This document shows positions 18,399 to 27,069 of a stretch of 64,000 nucleotides of DNA, piece after piece. How positions within the stretch are numbered: position 1 is the first letter of the stretch; every line of letters begins with the position of its first letter. The notes under the pieces are model-generated. The model searched no databases and was not told where the DNA came from. It saw only the letters and a program-made list of their open reading frames with translations. The translations under genes and the position numbers were made by a program. The stretch covers positions 176,572 through 240,571 of the forward strand of contig JAKFEE010000031.1 of the NCBI GenBank assembly GCA_036675815.1, read 5' to 3'. Source of the DNA: JAKFEE01 sp036675815. Its GTDB lineage: Bacteria; Pseudomonadota; Alphaproteobacteria; Rhodospirillales; Magnetospirillaceae.

Positions 18399-19292
18399 AT
18401 GACGGGTAAACAACGAGGCCGCGGCACCCTTGTCGGCCGCGAGGGGCGCGGCATCGCGCTGCTGCTGCTGGCGGTGCTGTGCTTCAGCCTGCTCGACGCC
18501 ACCTCCAAGACGCTGGCGCAGGACTATGCGGTCGCCCAGGTCGCCTGGGCGCGCTACTTTTTCCATCTGTTGATCTTCACGCCGCTGACCTGGTGGCATT
18601 ACGGCGCGGCCACCGCGCACACGCGCCGGTTGGGGCTGCATGTCGTGCGCGCCGCCTTGCTGGTGGCGGTGACGGTTCTATTCATCACTGCCCTGGTCTA
18701 TGTGCCGCTGGCGGACGCCACCGCCTTGTCCTTCGTCACGCCGCTGCTGGTCACCATCCTGTCGGTGCTGTTGTTCAAGGAGCGCATCGGCCGGCACCGC
18801 TGGGCGGCGGCGCTGGTCGGGTTCCTTGGCGTGCTGATCATCATCCGTCCCGGCGCCGGCGTCGCCCATTGGGCGTCGTTCCTCGTTCTCGCCATGGCCC
18901 TGTGCTACGCCTTCTATCAGCTGGCGACACGGTCGCTGAACCGCACGGAACTGCCCGCGACCACCCTGTTCTACACGGCCGTCGTGGGCACGGCGTTGAC
19001 GGCGCTGTCGTTGCCGTTCGTCTGGCAATGGCCGACGCCGTCGGATTGGCTATTGATGGCGCTCCTTGGCGTCCTCGGCGGCGCCGGCCATCTCATCCTG
19101 ATCGTCGCCCTGCGTTTCGCCTCGCCGGCCATGATCGCCCCGTTCATGTACGTGCAACTGCTCTACGCCACCGGCTGGGGGTGGCTGCTGTTCGACCAGA
19201 TCCCCGACGGCTGGACTGCCGTGGGCGCCACCCTCATCGCCGTCGCCGGGCTGTGGACGTGGTGGCGCGAGCGGTTGCGGAGTGCCGCCTAG
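18399..19292 (+). CDS. EamA/DMT family transporter
   Basis: An inner-membrane protein of 297 residues with about ten membrane segments arranged as two EamA repeats. The first has ALLLLAVLCFSLLDATSKTL and YVPLADATALSFVTPLLV; the second has YQLATRSLNRTELPATTLFY and ASPAMIAPFMYVQLLYATGW. Members export amino acids, metabolites or drugs, and the substrate cannot be told here. I start it at the ATG at 18399, preceded by GGAG; the frame is open from 18324, but those 25 residues are polar and unlike the family. Its end overlaps the convergent small gene by 4 bp. Confidence 0.85.
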   Translation: MTGKQRGRGTLVGREGRGIALLLLAVLCFSLLDATSKTLAQDYAVAQVAWARYFFHLLIFTPLTWWHYGAATAHTRRLGLHVVRAALLVAVTVLFITALVYVPLADATALSFVTPLLVTILSVLLFKERIGRHRWAAALVGFLGVLIIIRPGAGVAHWASFLVLAMALCYAFYQLATRSLNRTELPATTLFYTAVVGTALTALSLPFVWQWPTPSDWLLMALLGVLGGAGHLILIVALRFASPAMIAPFMYVQLLYATGWGWLLFDQIPDGWTAVGATLIAVAGLWTWWRERLRSAA

Positions 19293-19519
19293 GGGGGGGC
19301 CGCACCCTTGCGGTAAGGGTTGACCAACTCGTCGATCAGGTCATGCAGCGCCTGACGCACTTGCGCTTCATCGCAGCCCATCAGCACGCCGTCTTCGAGG
19401 GCGTCCTGACAGATCTGACGAATCTCGGCGAGATTTTCGCTCATGACCTTCAGCTTCTCCACGCAGGAGACCGGCTGGCCTTCGGGCGTGCGCCACACGA
19501 TCGGCGGGCGGTCGGGCAT
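19289..19519 (-). CDS. Small hypothetical protein, 76 aa
   Basis: A soluble helical protein: MPDRPPIVWRTPEGQPVSCV leads to CVEKLKVMSENLAEIRQICQ and DEAQVRQALHDLIDELVNPY. I recall similar short proteins in alphaproteobacteria but cannot name a characterised family. The ATG at 19519 has an AAGGAG site 8 nt upstream, a better spacing than the GTG at 19528. It is convergent with, and overlaps by 4 bp, the EamA transporter gene. Confidence 0.65.
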   Translation of the reverse strand: MPDRPPIVWRTPEGQPVSCVEKLKVMSENLAEIRQICQDALEDGVLMGCDEAQVRQALHDLIDELVNPYRKGAAPP

Positions 19520-19650
19520 GGTCGTCACTCCTTATCTATCCCCGGCCTGGGCTGCTTCAACCGGCGCATCGCTTGCGAAAAGTGGTTGGCTGCGCTAACT
19601 ATCGGCGCCTTTTCCGGCACGACGTCGTTTCCCGCAGCGAAGGTCCGATC

Positions 19651-20682
19651 ATGCCGCATACGCGTCATACCATCACGCATTTCCTGATCGAGGAGCAGCG
19701 CCGGGTCCACGGCAGCGGCGCCTTCACCGCGCTGCTGAGCGACATCGTCACCGCCTGCAAGATGATCTCGGCCCAGGTCAACCGTGGTGCCCTGGCCGGT
19801 GTGCTGGGCAGCGCCGGGACTGAGAACGTCCAAGGCGAGACGCAGAAGAAGCTCGACGTGGTCGCCAACGACATTCTGCTGCACATGTGCGCCCAGGGTG
19901 GTCATTTCGCCGCGATGGCCTCGGAGGAGCTCGAGGACATCCACCACATCGCCCCCGAGCTGCCGCGCGGCAAGTATCTGCTGCTGTTCGACCCCCTCGA
20001 CGGGTCGTCGAACATCGACATCAACATCTCGGTCGGCACGATCTTTTCCGTCCTGCGCTGCCCGGACGGCATCGAGGCGCCGACGCTGCAAGACTTCCTG
20101 CAACCGGGAAGCCAACAGGTATGCGCCGGCTACGCGCTCTACGGCTCGTCGACGATGATGGTGCTGACGACCGGGCAGGGAGTGAACGGCTTCACCCTCG
20201 ATCCCAATGTCGGCGAGTTCATGCTGAGCCATCCCGACATGCGCGTTGCCGAGGACTGCTCCGAATTCGCCATCAACGCCTCGCGGTCGCGCCTGTGGGA
20301 AGCGCCGGTGGCGCGCTATGTCGACGAATGCCTGGCCGGCAAGGACGGCGCGCGCGGCCGCAATTTCAACATGCGCTGGGTGGCGTCCATGGTCGCCGAT
20401 GTCCATCGGGTGCTGTGCCGCGGCGGAGTGTTCCTTTACCCGAGCGACCGCGAGGTCGCCAAGAAGGGCGGCAAGCTGCGGCTGCTGTATGAGGCCAACC
20501 CCATGGCCATGATCGTCGAACAGGCCGGCGGCGCGGCCAGCACCGGGCGTCAGCGCATCCTCGACATTCAGCCACATGACCTGCACCAGCGGGTACCGGT
20601 AATTTTGGGTTCGACCAACGAAGTCGAACGCATCGTCGCCTACCATGCCGATGGGGACGCCCGGAAGGCTGCGGCGGAGTAA
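19651..20682 (+). CDS. fbp: Fructose-1,6-bisphosphatase, class I
   Basis: Cytoplasmic enzyme of gluconeogenesis and, in autotrophs, of the Calvin cycle; it hydrolyses fructose 1,6-bisphosphate to fructose 6-phosphate. The 343-residue protein has the metal-site SEE motif (91-93), the signature DPLDGSS (114-120) and the NFNMRWVASMVADVHRVL and KLRLLYEANPMA regions that bind substrate. The ATG at 19651 begins the family alignment (MPHTRHTITHFL); the frame upstream is not conserved. No Calvin-cycle genes are near, so its role is probably gluconeogenic. Confidence 0.93.
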   Translation: MPHTRHTITHFLIEEQRRVHGSGAFTALLSDIVTACKMISAQVNRGALAGVLGSAGTENVQGETQKKLDVVANDILLHMCAQGGHFAAMASEELEDIHHIAPELPRGKYLLLFDPLDGSSNIDINISVGTIFSVLRCPDGIEAPTLQDFLQPGSQQVCAGYALYGSSTMMVLTTGQGVNGFTLDPNVGEFMLSHPDMRVAEDCSEFAINASRSRLWEAPVARYVDECLAGKDGARGRNFNMRWVASMVADVHRVLCRGGVFLYPSDREVAKKGGKLRLLYEANPMAMIVEQAGGAASTGRQRILDIQPHDLHQRVPVILGSTNEVERIVAYHADGDARKAAAE

Positions 20683-20832
20683 CTGCCCGCGCCGTCCTGG
20701 CGCACGGCGGCGCTCCACCCCAAATGAGCGCCAACGTCCGGGAGTGATGGCGTTGATCCCTGTCGACCCCCTCGGCGGCGAGGCCGTGAAATCGCCCCTG
20801 TCTCGGCAGGCCTGGCGCGAGGAACTGGCGCC

Positions 20833-21681
20833 GTGATCGCCGGGGTATTGCGCATCGCCGCCGCCCAGTATCCCATCACCCGGCCAAGGGATTGGCAGGA
20901 CTATGCCGACAAGCTCTCGCGCTGGGTCGCCGAGGCGGCCTGGTCTGGGGCGCAGCTGCTGGTCTTTCCTGATGGCGCCCTGGAACTGGCGGCACATCTG
21001 CATGACGTGGGCCACGTGCGCACGGCAACGACGGCATCGCAGCAATTCCTGGAGGGCTTCCTAACGCTGTTCCAGGAGCTGGCGCACCGGCATGAGGTCC
21101 ATATCCTGGCGCCAAGCCTCACCGTCGTCGGGCCGGGCGGCGTGCGAAAACTCAGCCACCTGGTTACTCCCGGCGGCGGCGTCGGCGTCCACGAAGGCCT
21201 TTCGGCGCGGGCCAGCGGCCACGGGGTCGGCGTCTTCGATACCGTGGTTGGACGGATCGGGGTCAGCCTGGGTCATGACATCGAGTTTCCCGTGATCGCC
21301 CGTCGCCAAGCCGAGGCGGGTGCCCGGTTGATCCTGGTGCCGAGCCGTGCCGGCTCGATGGCCAGCTATCATCGTATCCGAATGGCGGCGCAGGCGCGGG
21401 CGTTGGAGAATGGTTGCTATGTGGTCCAGGCGTCCACCGTCGGCGCGGTGCCGGGGTTGGCGTCCCTGGGGATGAGTGTCGGGGCCGCCGCCGTGTTCGC
21501 GCCGCCCGGCCCCGGTTTCCCGGATGACGGCGTGCTCGCCATGGGGGCGCTGAACGAGCCGCAATGGCTGTTCGCCGAACTCGACGGCAAGGCCATCGAG
21601 CGCGCCCCTGGCCCCGGGCGCGGCGCCGTGGATTGGGGCGAGCAGGCACGAGTCGACGTCAAGCTCATTGGGCTGCGCTAG
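20833..21681 (+). CDS. Nitrilase-fold protein lacking the catalytic triad
   Basis: A carbon-nitrogen hydrolase homologue of 282 residues with the full fold, including LRIAAAQYPITRP at the start, MAAQARALENGCYVVQAS and the AVFAPPGPGFPDDGV strand. The Glu-Lys-Cys triad is gone. The FPE position reads FPD (Asp47). The lysine region reads VHEGLSAR (119-126), and the nucleophile position in the usual CYDxxFPE reads LGHDIEFPV, with Gly147 in place of Cys. It should therefore be a binding or regulatory pseudoenzyme, unless a different chemistry operates. It resembles the subfamily sometimes fused to GNAT domains. Starts at a GTG; the DUF1080 gene follows after 10 bp. Confidence 0.8.
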   Translation: MIAGVLRIAAAQYPITRPRDWQDYADKLSRWVAEAAWSGAQLLVFPDGALELAAHLHDVGHVRTATTASQQFLEGFLTLFQELAHRHEVHILAPSLTVVGPGGVRKLSHLVTPGGGVGVHEGLSARASGHGVGVFDTVVGRIGVSLGHDIEFPVIARRQAEAGARLILVPSRAGSMASYHRIRMAAQARALENGCYVVQASTVGAVPGLASLGMSVGAAAVFAPPGPGFPDDGVLAMGALNEPQWLFAELDGKAIERAPGPGRGAVDWGEQARVDVKLIGLR

Positions 21682-21691
21682 CCGCGAACAA

Positions 21692-22285
21692 ATGCGGCCA
21701 TTGGCGTGTTCCACCGGCGCCATGGTTTGCCGCGACGATTTCATCGCCCTTCCTCTCGATACGCCGGACTGGCGCGCCGCGGGCATGGGAGGATTCCGGG
21801 CGGTTTCGCCGGGGGTGGTGGAGAGCGACGGCGGGCCCGGCGTCTATTGGTACACGGCGGGGCGTTTCGACGATTTCGACCTCATGGTCGAATGGCAGGC
21901 CAGCGCCAAGGAAGACAATTCCGGTGTGTTCCTGCGGTTTCCTCCGCTGTCGGACTGGCGGGCTGCGGCCGAGTGCGGATTCGAGGTGCAGATCGACGAC
22001 CGTGGCCTCAACCCTGCCACCGGTCGGTTTCACGATCCGAGCCATCAGACGGGGGCCGTTTATGGCCTGGCGCCGGCGCGCTTAGTGACATCACTCGATC
22101 TCGGCGAATGGAATGTGTTCGAGATCGCCGTTCGCGGCCCCGCCGTCCTGGTGGTGCTCAATGGCACCGCGGTGGCGCGGCTGGAGCGTGATGTCGGCCG
22201 GCCGCGGTCGGGTCATCTCGGCCTGCAGAGCCACGATCCGCAATCGCGGGTGCGCTTTCGCAATCTCTGCATCCGGCCAGCCTGA
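21692..22285 (+). CDS. DUF1080 (3-keto-disaccharide hydrolase type) protein
   Basis: A beta-sandwich protein of about 197 residues with the DUF1080 signature: PDWRAAGMGGF, GGPGVYWYTAGRFDDFDLMV, KEDNSGVFLRFP, EVQIDD and GEWNVFEIAVRG. Family members bind or hydrolyse 3-keto-sugars, and most are exported, but no signal peptide is seen here. The start is uncertain: the ATG at 21692 or at 21722, neither with a clear ribosome site. It follows the nitrilase-fold gene by 10 bp and may share its transcript. Confidence 0.8.
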   Translation: MRPLACSTGAMVCRDDFIALPLDTPDWRAAGMGGFRAVSPGVVESDGGPGVYWYTAGRFDDFDLMVEWQASAKEDNSGVFLRFPPLSDWRAAAECGFEVQIDDRGLNPATGRFHDPSHQTGAVYGLAPARLVTSLDLGEWNVFEIAVRGPAVLVVLNGTAVARLERDVGRPRSGHLGLQSHDPQSRVRFRNLCIRPA

Positions 22286-22392
22286 GGGCCAAGGCGGAAC
22301 GGACGGGGCGCGGTAGGGCAGGATCACATGATGGTGAAGCAGGCCCCATGGCTTTATCATCGCGGCGTTTTCGCCGCTGCTGGAACATGCTC

Positions 22393-23154
22393 ATGCGCAC
22401 CGCCGTCGCCATCCGCCACGTTGCTTTCGAGGATCTCGGCCTACTGGCGCCGCTGTTGGCCGAAGCCGGATTTACCACCACCTATCGCGAAGCCGGTGTC
22501 GACGAGCTTGCCGATGGCGACCGTGCCGACCTGCTGGTGGTCCTGGGCGGGCCCATCGGCGCCTATGACGATGGCATCTATCCGTTTCTCAAGGACGAAT
22601 TGCGCGTCCTGGAACGCCGGCTGCAGGCGGGGCGGCCGACGCTGGGGATATGCCTGGGGGCGCAGCTGATGGCGCGGGCCTTGGGCAGCCGGGTTTTTCC
22701 CGGCCGCGCCAGGGAGATCGGCTGGGCGCCGCTCCGCCTGACGGGCGCAGGCAGGGAATCCTGCCTGCGGCATTTGGCCCCGGAGCATTGTTCCGTGCTG
22801 CACTGGCATGGCGATACCTTCGATCTGCCCACCGGTGCGCGCCACCTTGCCGCGACCGAGATCACGCCCCATCAGGCGTTCTCATGGGGCGACGGCGGTG
22901 CCTTGGCCCTGCAATTCCATGCCGAGGTGGAGCCGGCGGCGCTGGAGCGCTGGTTGATCGGCCATGCGGGCGAGATCGCCGCCACCGCCGGTGTCGACGT
23001 GCCGACGCTGCGGGCCGCCACCGCCCGAAACGGGGCGGCGGCACGGCGCCATGGCCGCGCCTGCCTCGCCGCCTGGCTTGATACCGTCACGCCGACATCC
23101 GGCAGTGTCGCCGCTCGACCAATGTCGAGCTGCACTTGGCTTCCGGACGGGTGA
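22393..23154 (+). CDS. Class I glutamine amidotransferase (GMP synthase-like)
   Basis: A protein of 253 residues with an intact class I GATase fold. The nucleophile is Cys87 in GICLGAQ, and His176 and Glu178 in QFHAEVE complete the triad; VLGGPIGAYDD is the oxyanion-loop region. It is a stand-alone GATase of the YfeJ/GuaA-like group, lacking a synthetase domain. The acceptor substrate is unknown; relatives hydrolyse gamma-glutamyl compounds. I start it at the ATG at 22393 (MRTAVAIRHV); an ATG at 22387 is equally possible. The last 20 residues are low-complexity and may not be conserved. Confidence 0.85.
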   Translation: MRTAVAIRHVAFEDLGLLAPLLAEAGFTTTYREAGVDELADGDRADLLVVLGGPIGAYDDGIYPFLKDELRVLERRLQAGRPTLGICLGAQLMARALGSRVFPGRAREIGWAPLRLTGAGRESCLRHLAPEHCSVLHWHGDTFDLPTGARHLAATEITPHQAFSWGDGGALALQFHAEVEPAALERWLIGHAGEIAATAGVDVPTLRAATARNGAAARRHGRACLAAWLDTVTPTSGSVAARPMSSCTWLPDG

Positions 23155-23207
23155 CGCGGTGACGTCTCGGCTCCATGTTCTGGGGAGTGAATCATCACGA
23201 GGTCCCC

Positions 23208-23414
23208 ATGAAAAAGAGCCAAGTGAGCTGCGGCGATCGCTATGTAAAGCAGAACGCCGCCCTGCCCGTGGTCTGGGTGGTGGATCGTCTGGTCGAAGCC
23301 CCTGGGTTGCCGTCGCACGTTCGACTGGTGCGCGACGACCGCCGATTAGATATGTGCACGGTGTCGCTGCACGCTCTGGGCAATCGTCGCTTCTTCAAGC
23401 CGCTGGCGCCGTAG
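23208..23414 (+). CDS. Small hypothetical protein, 68 aa (GDRY type)
   Basis: The sequence runs MKKSQVSCGDRYVKQN, then VVWVVDRLVEAPGLPSHVRL, a polar turn and TVSLHALGNRRFFKPL. A GAGG site precedes the ATG at 23208. The spacing of GDR, W-V, G-P, HVRL and the C-terminal R-F-L residues mirrors the 75-aa protein at 17373-17600, so I regard the two as diverged paralogues of a small unnamed beta-rich family. Function unknown. Confidence 0.65.
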   Translation: MKKSQVSCGDRYVKQNAALPVVWVVDRLVEAPGLPSHVRLVRDDRRLDMCTVSLHALGNRRFFKPLAP

Positions 23415-23428
23415 TCGGCATCGAGGGG

Positions 23429-23614
23429 CTAGGCATCGCAGGTGGTGAGGGCAACGCGCCGGCCGTTGCCGTCGACCAAGACCTGGCCACAGAATTCGCA
23501 ATCAGCGACGAGGCCATAGCCCTCGGCAACCAGTGCCGGCGCCATCATCCCGGCAAAGTCGCCGAGGTCCTCGCCGTAGATCTCCATCGAACAGTTTTGG
23601 CAGCATCCCTGCAT
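23429..23614 (-). CDS. Small Cys-rich protein, 61 aa (possible zinc knuckle)
   Basis: The sequence begins MQGCCQNCSMEIYGEDLGD and later has VADCEFCGQVLVDGNGRR. The CCxxC and CxxC pairs are spaced as in a small zinc ribbon. A GAGG ribosome site lies about 10 nt before the ATG at 23614. It is convergent with the 68-aa gene. Function unknown. Confidence 0.6.
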   Translation of the reverse strand: MQGCCQNCSMEIYGEDLGDFAGMMAPALVAEGYGLVADCEFCGQVLVDGNGRRVALTTCDA

Positions 23615-24056
23615 CTTGCTTCATCCTCTTTACCGTCGCTGTCCGTCCCGTGCCCGCTACCATTAGGGCACGTCCAAGTCACTCTCGGTGGGGATAGGAA
23701 TATCACTTCCGGGAGGATTTGGGCTAAGGCCATGCAGCTTAATCCGACGGAGTAGGTAAGACTCACCGCTCGACATGCGTGGTCCGGCCCGGTGCGGCTA
23801 GCAACAGCGCCTGGACGTCACGAAAGAATCGCTTGTGTCTTGTCCGGGATTCGGGTTCGATGGCCGATGGGTTCCCGTAGACGCCCAGCGAAATTGGGTG
23901 GCGGGGCTCCACATCCGCCTTTTGGCGGATAGATCGTCAGGGATGGTAGATCGCGGCGCGGAACCCGGCTAGGTTGAACAAAGCCAGCCGCAACGCAAGC
24001 CGAAAAGCATAACCGACTGGCGAAGACGAGACAACTTGACGTGGAACGAGAAGCAC
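23615..24056. other. Promoter and long leader region of the cold-shock gene
   Basis: About 440 bp without a convincing gene, upstream of the double cold-shock-domain gene. It contains the perfect hairpin ATCCGCC-TTTT-GGCGGAT at 23913-23930 and an AT-richer stretch around 23680-23760 likely to hold promoters. A long structured 5' leader is usual for cold-shock genes; here that is inference. Confidence 0.45.
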
Positions 24057-24659
24057 ATGGCATGGCAGCGCGATAGGTCCGATAATCGTAGAAGGAATTC
24101 GGACCACCGGCAGGAGGATTTCGGCGGGTACGGGTTCGAACCGCGTCCGGAAAGAAGGGGAGGAGCAGACAGGGGCATCGCCGTACAGACGCCCAACGTC
24201 TCGGCGACGGTGAAGTGGTTCAATGTCTCCAAGGGGTTCGGCTTCGTCTCCCCGAAGGATGGATCGCCGGACGCGTTCCTGCACATTTCGGCGCTCGAGC
24301 GGGCCGGCCATCAGGACATCGCCGAAGGCGCCACCATCATGTGTGATCTCGGCCCGGGCCAGCGTGGCCCGCAGGTCGTGAACATCCACAGCGTCGATAC
24401 CTCGACCGCCCAGCCGCGCGCCCCGCGCCGCCCGGCATCGCAGGTCGTCGGCGATCCGGTCGAAGGCAAGGTCAAGTTCTTCAGCGCCGACAAGGGCTTC
24501 GGCTTCATCGCCCCCGATGACGGCGGCAAAGACGTCTTCGTCCACATCAAGGCGCTGGAGCGTTCGGGCCTGCATAGCCTCGAGTCCGAACAGCGCGTGC
24601 GCATCACCGTCAGCATGGGCCTCAAGGGGCCGCAGGCCGAGACGGTCGACCTGATCTGA
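24057..24659 (+). CDS. Double cold-shock-domain protein
   Basis: An RNA/DNA-binding protein of 200 residues. An Arg/Asp-rich flexible N-terminus (1-45) leads to cold-shock domain 1 (about 48-113, with KWFNVSKGFGFV) and domain 2 (about 134-200, with KFFSADKGFGFI); the RNP1 motifs are at 59-64 and 146-151. Two-domain CSPs of this layout are common in alphaproteobacteria. The ATG at 24057 is preferred; the frame is open from a TTG at 24036 without a good site. A GC hairpin follows the gene. Confidence 0.9.
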   Translation: MAWQRDRSDNRRRNSDHRQEDFGGYGFEPRPERRGGADRGIAVQTPNVSATVKWFNVSKGFGFVSPKDGSPDAFLHISALERAGHQDIAEGATIMCDLGPGQRGPQVVNIHSVDTSTAQPRAPRRPASQVVGDPVEGKVKFFSADKGFGFIAPDDGGKDVFVHIKALERSGLHSLESEQRVRITVSMGLKGPQAETVDLI

Positions 24660-24664
24660 GGCCT

Positions 24665-24722
24665 CGGCCCGGGCGGCGCCGCGCCGCCCGGGCCGTTCGC
24701 TGTCGTGCCATAACTTGTTTTT
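24665..24722 (+). terminator. Strong hairpin terminator after the cold-shock gene
   Basis: A perfect 14-bp stem (24665-24678 with 24682-24695, CGGCCCGGGCGGCG on the left) begins 5 bp after the stop codon. A T-rich tail (TTGTTTTTT) comes about 20 nt later, so the T-tract is displaced from the stem. Confidence 0.6.
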
Positions 24723-24914
24723 TCCGCCGAACCCCGCCTGACGGCGGGTCGCGGCCATAGCTGGGCCAGGGCAGGCGAGCGCCGCATTGCCGTCGCGGGC
24801 GTGCGAGGTCTCCCTGCCGGCCTTGTCCCGTGCCCCGGATTCGAACGAGCATCGGCGCGTGGCGCTTTTGGCTCCCACCCTCGCTTCACCTTCGGCATCA
24901 CGGCCACACTGCGC

Positions 24915-25946
24915 TCACAGCAGCAGGCGGAGGTCGTTCCACGTGGTCAGCAGCAACAACACGGTGAGCAGACCCAACCCCAGCAGGTTGCCGTAACGCT
25001 GCACCTGACTCGGCAGCGGTCGGCGCAGCAGTGCCTCGACGCCCGTCATCAGCAGTTGGCCGCCATCCAGCACGGGCAGGGGCAAGGCATTGACGATGCC
25101 GACATTGACCGAGACCAGGGCAGCGAACGTCAGCAGCGCCGCGATTCCCGAAGCCTCGACGACGATGCCCGCGGTGTCGGTGATGCCCACCACCCCCATC
25201 ATGCTGGTATACGAGCGGGCGCCGGTGGCGAGTTGGTGCAGGCCATATACGGTATCGGCCATCAGCGCGCCGGTGCCGGTCACCGCACCGAGCGCCGCGG
25301 CGGCGAGGTGGGGGCGCAGGGTCTCGACCGGGCCGCCGACCAGCCCGGTCAGACCGACCGTCTCGACACGGCCGTTGCCCAGGGTCAGCGTGGCGATCAG
25401 CGGCCGAATCGTCGCCGACCTTTCCGCGCCCTGGCGCAGGTAACGGAGCGTCACCGGCACGTCATAGTGCAACGCGGTGTAGCGGTGGACGTCGCTGAAG
25501 CCGGTGATGCCGCGGCCGTTCAGCGATATCAGGTGATCACCGGGCTGCAGACCCGCGGCCGCGGCCGGGCTGTTGGGGTAGACGGCGGCGACCACCGGTG
25601 GGGCATCGCGGATACCGATCAGGGCATGTACGAACAGCAGCCCGGCGGCGAGGGCGATATTGGCCAGCGGGCCGGCGGCGATCACCCAGGCCCTCGCCGC
25701 CAAGCGCCGGTCGAAGCTGACCCGGACGAAGCCGCCGAGGGGAATTGCCGCCACCGTCCATTCGGTGCCGTGGCGATCATGCCAGCCGAACAGGCGCGGC
25801 CCGAACCCCAGGCTGAAGCGTGATACCGGAAGCCGATACAGGCGCGCCGCCAGATAATGCCCAGCCTCATGGGTGAGAATGATGATCGAGAGCAGGATGA
25901 TGAAGGGGAGAATGGCCCCCGTCAGCAACTCAAGTGCATCCCCCAT
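24915..25946 (-). CDS. RseP-like M50 site-2 protease
   Basis: An intramembrane zinc metalloprotease of about 343 residues. The zinc motif HEAGH (26-30) lies in the first membrane segment, and the second zinc-ligand motif LPLPVLDGG is near the C-terminus. Between them is one PDZ domain (AAVYPNSPAAAAGLQPGDHLIS onward) with a GFG motif and a MMGVVGI loop typical of RseP. RseP cleaves anti-sigma factors and remnant signal peptides. This copy is not next to bamA or dxr, where rseP usually lies, so it may be an extra paralogue. ATGs at 25979 and 25955 are alternatives; 25946 has the best GGTGAG spacing. Confidence 0.85.
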   Translation of the reverse strand: MGDALELLTGAILPFIILLSIIILTHEAGHYLAARLYRLPVSRFSLGFGPRLFGWHDRHGTEWTVAAIPLGGFVRVSFDRRLAARAWVIAAGPLANIALAAGLLFVHALIGIRDAPPVVAAVYPNSPAAAAGLQPGDHLISLNGRGITGFSDVHRYTALHYDVPVTLRYLRQGAERSATIRPLIATLTLGNGRVETVGLTGLVGGPVETLRPHLAAAALGAVTGTGALMADTVYGLHQLATGARSYTSMMGVVGITDTAGIVVEASGIAALLTFAALVSVNVGIVNALPLPVLDGGQLLMTGVEALLRRPLPSQVQRYGNLLGLGLLTVLLLLTTWNDLRLLL

Positions 25947-26260
25947 TGGGCCCATCTCACCCTGACGCCGTCCTCTCATGGAGGTGGGGCGCGGGATGCC
26001 GAATTCATACAGGTCAGATGTGGGACGGGCCGTTGGAAGACGTGGTAAATACTTCGCACAGCATCGGCAGGCGGCGGGGGGCCTTCGGCAATAACCGTTC
26101 CTTGAAGCGTCGAGAAGGCGCCCCGTCCCGACTGGCCGATGGCCCCCTTCGCCTTTGGTCGGGCCGCACTAGCCGATTGCCCGCGGTGGCGGCACCGGGC
26201 GGGCACGGAACAACTCGAAGTCTGCCGCTGTTGTTCGTTGGGCGCGCAGGGAGATCCACC

Positions 26261-26512
26261 ATGGGAATCATCGGCACCATCATCATCGGTCTGATCGTCG
26301 GAGTGATCGCCAAGTTGCTCATGCCCGGCCGCGATCCCGGCGGCTTCATCATCACCATCCTGCTGGGCATCGCGGGAGCGTTTGTCGCCACCTGGCTCGG
26401 CCAGGCGATCGGCTGGTACCGTGTCGGCGACGCGGCCGGCTTCATAGCCTCGGTCATCGGCGCCATCATCCTGCTGGCATTGTACCGCGCCGCATTCGGT
26501 CGGCGTGTATGA
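26261..26512 (+). CDS. GlsB/YeaQ/YmgE family small membrane protein
   Basis: An 83-residue protein with three hydrophobic segments: GIIGTIIIGLIVGVIAKLLM, then GGFIITILLGIAGAFVATWL and FIASVIGAIILLALYRAAF. The PGRDPGG turn between the first two is the family hallmark. Relatives are transglycosylase-associated membrane proteins induced by stress. A GGGAG site precedes the ATG at 26261. The stop overlaps the start of a lipoprotein gene (ATGA), so the two are coupled. Confidence 0.88.
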   Translation: MGIIGTIIIGLIVGVIAKLLMPGRDPGGFIITILLGIAGAFVATWLGQAIGWYRVGDAAGFIASVIGAIILLALYRAAFGRRV

Positions 26513-27069
26513 TCGGTAGGGCCCGCGGCGGGGTATGGATGGCCGTGTTCGTGGCCGCTTGGCTCGTCGGCTGCGGCGGCCCGGTCACCATGCCCGACCA
26601 TCGGGCGACGCCGCTGACATGGAATTCGATGATCTATGCGGCCAAGGACGGGCCGATCTGGGTCGAGGCGCTCGGCACGCCGTTCGGGGTGCCGGGCGCC
26701 GCCGTTGCCCCGGTGGTGGCGCAAGCGATGACCGGCGCCGTCATCGGTTATCCCACGACCTTCACCGCCGATCCGGCGCGGGTGCCACACCGCAATTTCC
26801 GCACCGTCGTCGTCTTCGGGCCGGCGCTGTCGCTCACCGAGGATGCCATTTGCGCCGGCCGTCCCGGGTTCTCGCCGCAGCCGCCGGGCCGGGTTGCCAT
26901 CATGGCCGCCTTCTGCAACGATTATCGGCCGCTGACCTCGATGCGCGGCGGCACCTTGGCCGTTGGGCCCGATGATCCGCGCTTCGCCGCCTTGATGCGG
27001 CAGACGGCTCGGGACCTGTTCCGGATGCCGACCGAGGATCGAGGCGACCTGTTCGATGCATTCGATTAG
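26509..27069 (+). CDS. Putative lipoprotein, paralogue A
   Basis: I recognise no named family. The first 20 residues form a lipoprotein signal with lipobox LVGC (about Cys22). The mature part has the pattern TWNSMIYAAKDGPIWVEALG, then TPFGVPG, a GAV segment, FRTVVVFGPA, CAG, an AAFC and DDPRFAALMRQTARDLFRM. The next gene has the same pattern, so these are tandem paralogues. The shared Cys residues may form a disulfide in the periplasm. The start overlaps the GlsB stop and the stop abuts the next ATG. Confidence 0.75.
   Translation: MIGRARGGVWMAVFVAAWLVGCGGPVTMPDHRATPLTWNSMIYAAKDGPIWVEALGTPFGVPGAAVAPVVAQAMTGAVIGYPTTFTADPARVPHRNFRTVVVFGPALSLTEDAICAGRPGFSPQPPGRVAIMAAFCNDYRPLTSMRGGTLAVGPDDPRFAALMRQTARDLFRMPTEDRGDLFDAFD

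Noticed and set aside
20645..20836. A 63-aa open frame (or 29 aa from the ATG at 20747) between fbp and the nitrilase-like gene
   Set aside because: It overlaps the end of fbp, contains no recognisable content, and could be chance; the 29-aa form has a weak GGGAG site only.
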